This document shows positions 1 to 4,619 of a stretch of 6,116 nucleotides of DNA, one piece after another. The stretch is taken from assembly GCA_904501845.1 (NCBI GenBank), contig CAJGCH010000182.1, positions 1-6,116 on the forward strand, in the 5' to 3' direction. The notes beneath the pieces were generated by a model, which was not told the DNA's origin, ran no database searches, and was given only the letters and a program-made list of their open reading frames with translations. How positions within the stretch are numbered: position 1 is the first letter of the stretch; every line of letters begins with the position of its first letter. The translations under genes were made by a program, and so were the position numbers. Origin of the DNA: an uncultured Bacillaceae bacterium. GTDB taxonomy: Bacteria > Bacillota > Bacilli > Bacillales > Pradoshiaceae.

Positions 1-1
1 T

Positions 2-925
2 ATCTTCGCCCAGCGTGCCCGCTCTAGGGAAGGGCAAATGCAAGTCGAGCTTGCCCAGCTGCAATACATGCTCCCGCGCCTCGCTGGTCAAGGAACGGAG
101 CTTTCCCGTTTGGGAGGCGGAATCGGGACAAGAGGTCCGGGGGAAACGAAGCTTGAATCTGACCGCCGTCATATCCGTCGCCGGGTCGATGAAATCAAGC
201 GTCAGCTAGAAGCCGTCGTGAAGCACCGTGAGCGCTACCGTGCAAGAAGGAAGCGGAACAACCGCTTCCAAATGGCGCTTGCCGGCTACACGAATGCCGG
301 AAAGTCCACCCTTTTCAATAAATTATCTGAAGCCGATTCCTATGAGGAAAATCAATTATTCGCCACGCTGGACCCGATGACACGGGAATGCATCCTGCCG
401 AGCGGGTATAAGATCCTCATCAGTGATACGGTCGGTTTCATTCAGGACTTGCCGACATCCCTCGTGGCCGCTTTCCGGTCAACTCTTGAGGAAGTGACAG
501 AGTCCGACGCAATCATGCATGTCGTGGATTCGTCCCACCCGGATGCTTTCGGCCATGAGGAGACGGTTCAGAAGATCATTAAGGACCTCGGAGCAGAAGA
601 AATCCCGCAGCTGATTGTGTATAATAAACGGGACATTGCTGATCCGGGATTTGTGCCGACCTCTAGGGAGAAATCCATCCATATTTCCGCGCGCAAGGAT
701 GAAGACATTGATACCCTGCTCGCTGAAATGGAGAAAATGGTCGAGAGCTTCATGGAGCCGTATGCGGTCATGATCCCGGCGCGTGAAGGAAAGCTCATTT
801 CAAGGCTTCAGGAGGAGACGATCGTGAAATCGAGAGTCTTTAACGAGGCGAATGAAACATACGCCATTGAAGGGCTTGCCTTATCCGACCATGCCATCAT
901 GAGTGTCATCAAAAATTATGAGTAA
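2..925 (+). CDS. hflX: GTPase HflX, 3' part (5' end outside the window)
   Basis: HflX is a translation-factor-class GTPase that binds the 50S ribosomal subunit and splits or rescues stalled ribosomes. The reading frame is open from base 2 and begins with residues IFAQRARSREGQ before the first ATG at 38. The protein therefore continues upstream and ATG 38 is internal. About 307 residues are visible of a family length near 420. The HflX-specific glycine-rich motif (GGGIGTRGPGE, about 113-145) is followed by a basic, probably helical segment. The G domain then follows: P-loop GYTNAGKST at 284-310, switch FATLDP near 359-376, DTVGF at 425-439, NKRD at 623-634 and the SAR motif near 686-694. After the G domain comes the short C-terminal domain expected of HflX. 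Nothing in the visible part is broken. It is followed after 14 bases by ynbB with no terminator between, so the two are probably cotranscribed. In B. subtilis the gene is called ynbA. Confidence 0.96.
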   Translation: MFAQRARSREGQMQVELAQLQYMLPRLAGQGTELSRLGGGIGTRGPGETKLESDRRHIRRRVDEIKRQLEAVVKHRERYRARRKRNNRFQMALAGYTNAGKSTLFNKLSEADSYEENQLFATLDPMTRECILPSGYKILISDTVGFIQDLPTSLVAAFRSTLEEVTESDAIMHVVDSSHPDAFGHEETVQKIIKDLGAEEIPQLIVYNKRDIADPGFVPTSREKSIHISARKDEDIDTLLAEMEKMVESFMEPYAVMIPAREGKLISRLQEETIVKSRVFNEANETYAIEGLALSDHAIMSVIKNYE

Positions 926-939
926 AAGAAGGTTTTAAG

Positions 940-2202
940 ATGTTTGAACAATTGAAGAACGGCGAGAAAATTAGAGAAACCGTTCGAGAAGCAGAACGGC
1001 TGATCCGTGAGCGGACAGCTGAGATTGACGAAATTGTCGATTACAATACAGCAAAGGTGCTTGGCGCCTTTCAAAAGAATAAAGTGAGTGACGCCCACTT
1101 CAACCCTTCCACAGGCTATGGGTATGATGATTTAGGAAGGGATACATTGGAACGCATCTATGCGGATGTGTTTCATGCGGAGGCGGCTCTTGTCCGTCCG
1201 CAAATCATCTCCGGCACGCATGCCATCTCCACCTGTTTGTTTGGCGTTCTTCGCCCGGGGGATGAGCTGGTCTATATAACCGGCAAACCGTACGATACAT
1301 TAGAGGAGATTGTCGGCATAAGGGGAAGCGGCGTCGGTTCTTTACGCGAGTATCAAATTGGTTATCAATCCGTCGCGTTGACTGAGGAAGGGCAGGTTGA
1401 TTATGAGGCTGTCGCAAACGCCATTAAACCATCGACAAGGATGATTGGGATTCAGCGCTCAAAAGGGTATGATACACGCCCATCCTTCACGGTGGCCCAG
1501 ATCAAGGAAATGATCCAATTCGTGAAGACCATCAAGCCGGATGTCGTCGTTTTTGTCGATAACTGCTACGGGGAGTTTGTGGAGGAAATGGAGCCGACCG
1601 ATGTCGGAGCTGATTTGATGGCTGGTTCCCTTATCAAGAATCCTGGCGGCGGTTTGGCGAAAACCGGCGGATACATCGCGGGACGAGCTGACCTGGTTGA
1701 GCGCTGCGCCTACCGCCTGACATCCCCAGGGATTGGGGCTGAGGCAGGGGCTTCCCTGTATAGCCTGCTTGAAATGTACCAAGGGTTCTTCCTCGCTCCC
1801 CATGTGGTCGGACAATCACTCAAGGGAGCGCTCTTCACGGCGGCGATGCTCGAACAATGGGGCTTCAACCCGACCCCATCATGGCAGGAGCCTAGAACAG
1901 ATTTGATTCAAGCTGTCCAATTCCATGACCGTGATAAGATGGTGGCCTTCTGTCAGGAAATCCAGTATGCGTCCCCGGTTAATTCGCATGTCACTCCATA
2001 TCCGGCCTATATGCCTGGGTATGAGGATGATGTCATCATGGCCGCAGGTACGTTCATACAAGGGGCGAGCATTGAGCTGACAGCAGATGGCCCGCTACGC
2101 CCGCCATACACAGCCTTTGTGCAAGGGGGATTGACCTATTCGCACGTGAAGATTGCTGTGTGTGCAGCGATTGATCGTCTGATTGAGAAGAAAATGGTCT
2201 GA
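940..2202 (+). CDS. ynbB: PLP-dependent enzyme YnbB ('aluminium resistance'/methionine gamma-lyase-like family)
   Basis: The 420-residue product matches the length and character of B. subtilis YnbB, a fold-type I pyridoxal-phosphate enzyme related to Cys/Met metabolism lyases. Residues SGTHAIS (91-97) fit the turn that holds the cofactor phosphate. VFVDNCYGEF (204-213) contains the aspartate (D207) likely to contact the cofactor ring nitrogen. GSLIKNPGGG (229-238) carries K233, the probable Schiff-base lysine. These assignments are inferred from the general fold. The family is often labelled 'aluminium resistance protein' or 'methionine gamma-lyase family protein', but as far as I know its physiological substrate is not established, so I do not assign one. 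The ATG at 940 has a GAAGG-type ribosome binding site at about 927-932. It follows hflX by 14 bases and is ended by the hairpin at 2219-2263. The hflX-ynbB pairing is the same as in B. subtilis. Confidence 0.92.
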   Translation: MFEQLKNGEKIRETVREAERLIRERTAEIDEIVDYNTAKVLGAFQKNKVSDAHFNPSTGYGYDDLGRDTLERIYADVFHAEAALVRPQIISGTHAISTCLFGVLRPGDELVYITGKPYDTLEEIVGIRGSGVGSLREYQIGYQSVALTEEGQVDYEAVANAIKPSTRMIGIQRSKGYDTRPSFTVAQIKEMIQFVKTIKPDVVVFVDNCYGEFVEEMEPTDVGADLMAGSLIKNPGGGLAKTGGYIAGRADLVERCAYRLTSPGIGAEAGASLYSLLEMYQGFFLAPHVVGQSLKGALFTAAMLEQWGFNPTPSWQEPRTDLIQAVQFHDRDKMVAFCQEIQYASPVNSHVTPYPAYMPGYEDDVIMAAGTFIQGASIELTADGPLRPPYTAFVQGGLTYSHVKIAVCAAIDRLIEKKMV

Positions 2203-2218
2203 CGAGCGTCAACACGAT

Positions 2219-2263
2219 TGAAGCAGGTGGCAGCCGATTTTGGTTTCCGCCTGCTTTTTCTTT
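2219..2263 (+). terminator. Rho-independent terminator of hflX-ynbB
   Basis: The arm AAGCAGGTGG (2221-2230) pairs with CCGCCTGCTT (2247-2256) through ten pairs including one G-T wobble. The loop is 16 bases and a T-rich tail (TTTTTCTTT) follows. It begins 18 bases after the ynbB stop and isolates the hflX-ynbB unit from the channel gene downstream. Confidence 0.82.
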
Positions 2264-2274
2264 AATCAAAGGCT

Positions 2275-2296
2275 GGATGAATCTGATTCCTCATCC
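2275..2296. repeat. Inverted repeat upstream of the channel gene promoter
   Basis: GGATGA (2275-2280) and TCATCC (2291-2296) are perfect inverted copies separated by 10 bases. An overlapping pairing, GAAT (2279-2282) with ATTC (2286-2289), makes the dyad somewhat longer if a three-base bulge is allowed. It lies just before the putative -35 position of the channel gene and has no T-tract after it. It is more likely an operator or chance than a terminator. Confidence 0.35.
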
Positions 2297-2317
2297 CTGC
2301 AAGACTAGGGGGAGCTA

Positions 2318-2326
2318 TGGTATCAT
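2318..2326 (+). promoter_or_regulatory. Extended -10 promoter of the MscS-type channel gene
   Basis: TGGTATCAT reads as an extended -10 (TG, one base, then TATCAT with five of six matches to TATAAT). The hexamer 17 bases upstream (TGCAAG, 2298-2303) is a poor -35, which is tolerated by extended -10 promoters. Transcription would begin near 2333, about 24 bases before the GTG start. Its position after a terminator and directly before the gene supports it. Confidence 0.5.
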
Positions 2327-2356
2327 AACAAAATCAAAATCAGGAGGTAATCACCG

Positions 2357-3439
2357 GTGATCAATTGGAAACTATTCCTCGAAACAGCATTTTGGATTGA
2401 CCTTGGAATATCGATTGGGGTTTTCTTGCTGTTTCTCATCTTTCGTAAACTATTTGCCAAGTATATTTTTAATCTACTATTAAGAGCGGCAAAAAAGACG
2501 CCGACAGATATCTTGACCAATATATTCATAGCCTTTGAGAAGCCAATTCAATGGGCATTCTTGTTTATCGGGCTGTATGCATCAGCGAAATACTTCCCGC
2601 ATTTCAATGAGAAAAATGAATTTTTCCTACATATCATGGAAGCTTCCGTCATCATTTTCCTCGGATGGGGGCTCTATAATTTATCAGCCTCTTCTTCAGC
2701 CTTCTTCACAAGGATGAAGGGGCGCTATAAGCTGGATGCCGATGACGTACTGGTGCCATTCTTCTCTAAGGCGCTTCGCTTCATCATTGTCGCACTTGGG
2801 TTTAGCATGGTTGCGTCTGTTTTTGGCTATAACGTAGGCGGTTTTGTCGCCGGGCTTGGACTCGGGGGTGTGGCCATCGCCTTTGCGGCCAAGGATGCCT
2901 TAGCCCATCTGTTAGGCGGGTTCGTCATCATTACGGAAAAGCCGTTCAAGATTGGAGACTGGATCCTAACTCCGGATGTAGAGGGAACGGTTGAAGATAT
3001 CTCTTTCCGTAGCACGAAAGTCAGGACGTTCGCACAAGCGGTGGTGACGATGCCGAACGCAACGATCGCCAATGGGCCGATCACGAACTGGAGCCAAATG
3101 GGCAAGCGGCAAATCAGCTATAATTTCACGGTTGCGCCTGATACATCAAAGGACAAGCTGCAGCGAATCATCAGTGAAATTGAAATGTATTTAAAGACGA
3201 ATGACGAAGTCCATCCAGAAACGATCCTTGTAAAGTTTGATCACTTCAACGAAATGGGCTACAGCATCATGGTCTACCTGTTCACGAAAACAACCGTGTG
3301 GGCCGATTATTTACAAGTAAAAGAGGAATTGAATCTTAAAATCGTCGAACTGCTTGAAACAGAGGGAGCGACGATTGCCTTGCCAAGCAGGCGGGTGTAT
3401 GTCGACCAAGATTCAGAGTTTGCGAGAGCGTTTGAATAA
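2357..3439 (+). CDS. MscS-family mechanosensitive ion channel
   Basis: This small-conductance mechanosensitive channel in the cytoplasmic membrane would open under membrane tension and release solutes during osmotic downshock. The protein is 360 residues. Hydrophobic segments lie at about 12-29, 64-80, 92-112, 138-157 and 160-180, so there are more membrane helices than the three of E. coli MscS. The last is the Gly/Ala-rich pore helix (GGFVAGLGLGGVAIAFAAKD, 161-180), followed by ALAHLLGGF and the family signature around EKPFKIGDWI (194-203). The cytosolic beta domain follows (VEGTVEDISFRST, then VTMPNATIANGPITNW), and then an alpha/beta C-terminal domain. It resembles the B. subtilis YhdY type in size. 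The start is GTG at 2357, chosen because a perfect AGGAGGT (2342-2348) lies eight bases upstream. It has its own promoter and terminator, so it is monocistronic. It lies between ynbB and glnR, where B. subtilis has no such gene. The family call is firm; gating properties and ion preference cannot be read from sequence. Confidence 0.94.
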   Translation: MINWKLFLETAFWIDLGISIGVFLLFLIFRKLFAKYIFNLLLRAAKKTPTDILTNIFIAFEKPIQWAFLFIGLYASAKYFPHFNEKNEFFLHIMEASVIIFLGWGLYNLSASSSAFFTRMKGRYKLDADDVLVPFFSKALRFIIVALGFSMVASVFGYNVGGFVAGLGLGGVAIAFAAKDALAHLLGGFVIITEKPFKIGDWILTPDVEGTVEDISFRSTKVRTFAQAVVTMPNATIANGPITNWSQMGKRQISYNFTVAPDTSKDKLQRIISEIEMYLKTNDEVHPETILVKFDHFNEMGYSIMVYLFTKTTVWADYLQVKEELNLKIVELLETEGATIALPSRRVYVDQDSEFARAFE

Positions 3440-3443
3440 ACCG

Positions 3444-3483
3444 AAAAAACGGGGCTTTTTCTTAGGAAGAAGCTCTTTTTTTA
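3444..3483 (+). terminator. Probable terminator of the channel gene
   Basis: GGGGC (3451-3455) and TTCTT (3459-3463) can pair with AAGAA (3467-3471) and GCTCT (3472-3476). This leaves three bulged T on the left arm, an AGG loop, and a run of seven T at 3476-3482. An A-tract before the stem can extend pairing with the T-run. The position just after the stop codon fits, but the bulge makes the stem less clean than the other two terminators. Confidence 0.62.
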
Positions 3484-3495
3484 TTAGCCATGGAA

Positions 3496-3510
3496 TGGGA
3501 GTTGCTCCCA
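3496..3510. repeat. Perfect short inverted repeat in the fosB promoter
   Basis: TGGGAG (3496-3501) and CTCCCA (3505-3510) are perfect inverted copies around TTG. The dyad ends 18 bases before the TATAAT box and so covers the expected -35 area. With no T-run behind it, it is not a terminator. A repressor or activator site is possible, but no known factor is identified. Confidence 0.45.
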
Positions 3511-3528
3511 ATAGGACTGAATTTTCTG

Positions 3529-3534
3529 TATAAT
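3529..3534 (+). promoter_or_regulatory. -10 box of the fosB promoter
   Basis: A consensus TATAAT stands 22 bases before the GTG start of fosB. The -35 region is weak: TCCCAA lies at 17-base spacing, and TTGCTC at 3502-3507 is too far away. Transcription would begin near 3541, giving a leader of about 16 bases that just contains the ribosome binding site. I see no sigma-W type motif (TGAAAC / CGTA), although B. subtilis fosB is known to be under sigma-W. Confidence 0.55.
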
Positions 3535-3543
3535 GAGAACAGC

Positions 3544-3559
3544 AGGGGGTGAGCGCGTG
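3544..3559 (+). promoter_or_regulatory. Ribosome binding site that fixes the fosB GTG start
   Basis: AGGGGGTGA at 3544-3552 is complementary to the 16S rRNA 3' end apart from one G for A, and lies four bases before the GTG at 3557. No comparable site precedes the in-frame ATG at 3533. Confidence 0.75.
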
Positions 3560-3982
3560 ATCAAAGGAATCAATCATCTGTTGTTTTCGGTCTCTGACTT
3601 GAATCGTTCTATCGAATTTTATCAGGATGTGTTTGGAGCCAAGCTGCTCGTGAAGGGGAGAGCGACGGCGTATTTTGACTTAAATGGCTTATGGCTGGCA
3701 TTGAATGAAGAGAAGGATATCCCTAGGAGCGAAATAAAAGAATCGTATACACATGTGGCTTTTTCGGTTGATGAAGAAGATTTTGAGCAAGCGGAGGAAA
3801 AGCTTAAAGAGCTGAAGGTAAATATCCTGGCAGGCAGAGACCGAGATGAAAGGGACCGGAAATCCATCTATTTTACCGACCCTGATGGGCATAAGTTTGA
3901 ATTTCACGCTGGCACACTTGAGGACCGGCTCCGCTATTATCGTGAGGAGAAAGAGCATATGATCTTTTATTCAGTTGAATAA
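3557..3982 (+). CDS. fosB: FosB, metallothiol (bacillithiol) transferase, fosfomycin resistance
   Basis: FosB is a cytosolic metal-dependent enzyme of the vicinal oxygen chelate (glyoxalase/bleomycin-resistance) superfamily. It opens the epoxide ring of fosfomycin by adding a thiol, bacillithiol in Bacillaceae, and so protects MurA. The 141-residue product fits the family length of about 139-144. The three metal ligands known from FosB structures fall at the expected numbers: H7 (GINHL), H66 (SYTHVAF) and E115 (HKFEF). The conserved stretch RKSIYFTDPDGHKFEFH and the terminal region LEDRLRYYREEK are also present. Position 9 is leucine, where the B. cereus and S. aureus enzymes have cysteine, as I recall; B. 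subtilis FosB also has leucine there. The start is GTG at 3557, not the upstream in-frame ATG at 3533. That ATG overlaps the TATAAT box, whereas AGGGGGTGA (3544-3552) is well placed for the GTG and gives the family N-terminus MIKGINH. No clear terminator follows. Resistance itself is inferred, not shown. Confidence 0.93.
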   Translation: MIKGINHLLFSVSDLNRSIEFYQDVFGAKLLVKGRATAYFDLNGLWLALNEEKDIPRSEIKESYTHVAFSVDEEDFEQAEEKLKELKVNILAGRDRDERDRKSIYFTDPDGHKFEFHAGTLEDRLRYYREEKEHMIFYSVE

Positions 3983-4091
3983 TGATTGTGCTTTACGTTC
4001 CAAAGAAAATAAAGGCAATATTCACAAATAAGGTTTATGTTGCCTAATTAAAGGAAAAATGAAAACAGTCACAATGAACTGTCAAAAACCA
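3983..4091. other. AT-rich gap between fosB and the glnRA control region
   Basis: I see no gene here and no good terminator for fosB. GGCAA (4014-4018) and TTGCC (4040-4044) could pair across 21 bases, but no T-run follows. ACAGT (4065-4069) and ACTGT (4078-4082) form a small dyad ten bases before the first GlnR operator. An ATG at 4059 opens only 12 codons. Confidence 0.6.
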
Positions 4092-4108
4092 TGTTAGAAA
4101 ATCTAACA
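4092..4108. promoter_or_regulatory. GlnR operator 1 (perfect TGTNAN7TNACA)
   Basis: TGTTAGAAAATCTAACA matches the GlnR/TnrA consensus TGTNA-N7-TNACA at every fixed position and is close to a full palindrome. Relative to a start near 4149 it lies at about -57 to -41, the place of the upstream glnRA operator in B. subtilis. GlnR, activated by feedback-inhibited glutamine synthetase, would bind here; TnrA recognises the same sequence. Confidence 0.9.
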
Positions 4109-4113
4109 TATGA

Positions 4114-4142
4114 TTGACAAGAAAATTTACATACCATACACT
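4114..4142 (+). promoter_or_regulatory. Sigma-A promoter of glnR-glnA
   Basis: A consensus TTGACA (4114-4119) is followed at exactly 17 bases by TACACT (4137-4142, four of six matches to TATAAT). Transcription would begin near 4149, about 30 bases before glnR. The second GlnR operator overlaps the -35 box and spacer, so GlnR binding would block polymerase directly. Confidence 0.8.
4115..4131. promoter_or_regulatory. GlnR operator 2 (one mismatch)
   Basis: TGACAAGAAAATTTACA fits TGTNA-N7-TNACA except for A instead of T at the third base, a base that is fixed by the overlapping -35 hexamer TTGACA. It lies at about -34 to -18, as does the downstream glnRA operator of B. subtilis. The centres of the two operators are 23 bases apart, about two helical turns, which suits cooperative binding. 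Confidence 0.78.
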
Positions 4143-4163
4143 GTAATTATCCTATTACTAATT

Positions 4164-4181
4164 AAGGAGGAGGCAGTGGTG
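4164..4181 (+). promoter_or_regulatory. Ribosome binding site and tandem GTG that decide the glnR start
   Basis: AAGGAGGAGG (4164-4173 region) precedes two adjacent in-frame GTG codons at 4176 and 4179. Spacing from AAGGAGG is five bases to the first and eight to the second. The second gives MSGNIRR, which parallels the known Bacillus GlnR start MSDNIRR, so 4179 is preferred. The in-frame ATG at 4110 lies inside the promoter, before the predicted transcript start, and cannot be used. Confidence 0.75.
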
Positions 4182-4580
4182 AGCGGTAATATTAGAAGAA
4201 CGATGCCACTTTTTCCAATGAGTATCGTCATGCAGCTGACCGACCTAACCGCTCGGCAGATTCGATATTACGAAGAGCATGAATTGGTACAACCTGCCAG
4301 AACTGAGGGTAACAGGCGTATGTTTTCATTGAATGACATAGACCGTCTGCTTGAGATCAAGGAATTGCTTGACCAAGGAATTAATATGGCGGGAATCAAA
4401 AAAATCCTTGGCGGTTCCGAAATAGGCCCAGAAGAACAGAGTGAGCCAAAAGGAACGCCAAAACCTGAACTGACAGATGCCCAGCTTCGAAAGCTTTTGC
4501 GAGATGAGCTATTGCAAGCAGGACGCTTTACGACAAGAGGGAGCGGACGTACAGGGGATATGCACCGGTTTTTTCAATAA
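4179..4580 (+). CDS. glnR: GlnR, MerR-family repressor of nitrogen metabolism
   Basis: GlnR represses glnRA and other nitrogen genes when glutamine is plentiful. The product is 133 residues against 135 for B. subtilis GlnR. The MerR-type winged helix fills the N-terminal half: MPLFPMSIVMQLTDLTARQ (9-27) holds the first helices, RQIRYYEE (26-33) is the family hallmark, and RTEGNRRMFS (41-50) is the wing. A dimerisation helix follows at about 51-78 (IDRLLEIKELLDQGINMAGIKKIL). After a charged linker, the C-terminal tail (LRKLLRDELLQAGRF, then GDMHRFFQ) resembles the autoinhibitory segment that is released by feedback-inhibited glutamine synthetase. The start is GTG 4179. It is the first gene of the glnR-glnA operon, 39 bases ahead of glnA, and is controlled by its own product through the two operators upstream. 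Confidence 0.96.
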   Translation: MSGNIRRTMPLFPMSIVMQLTDLTARQIRYYEEHELVQPARTEGNRRMFSLNDIDRLLEIKELLDQGINMAGIKKILGGSEIGPEEQSEPKGTPKPELTDAQLRKLLRDELLQAGRFTTRGSGRTGDMHRFFQ

Positions 4581-4619
4581 TTTTTATATAAAGATCTACA
4601 TTCAAGGAGGAAGAGGTAA

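Noticed and set aside
38..40. ATG 38 as the start of hflX
   Set aside because: The frame is open to the left edge, and the residues before it (IFAQRARSREGQ) read as conserved HflX sequence, so the gene is cut by the window.
15..209. 64-codon plus-strand frame inside hflX
   Set aside because: It overlaps the conserved hflX frame in another phase and has no family features.
1459..1815. 118-codon minus-strand frame inside ynbB
   Set aside because: It is a shadow of a conserved coding gene in the opposite strand; no family signature is visible.
2827..3105. 92-codon minus-strand frame inside the channel gene
   Set aside because: It is antisense to the MscS pore and beta domain, which explain the composition.
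4014..4044. GGCAA/TTGCC pairing as a fosB terminator
   Set aside because: The stem has only five pairs across a 21-base loop and no T-run follows.
4059..4097. 12-codon frame (MKTVTMNCQKPC) upstream of glnR
   Set aside because: It is too short to support, its ribosome binding site is weak and too close, and it lies before the predicted glnRA transcript start.
4143..4158. GTAAT-N6-ATTAC near the glnRA transcript start as a third GlnR operator
   Set aside because: The half-sites do not fit TGTNA-N7-TNACA, and such AT-rich five-base arms are expected by chance.
4110..4178. N-terminal extension of GlnR from ATG 4110
   Set aside because: The ATG lies four bases upstream of the -35 box of the glnRA promoter, before the predicted transcript start, and the added hydrophobic residues are not found in GlnR proteins.
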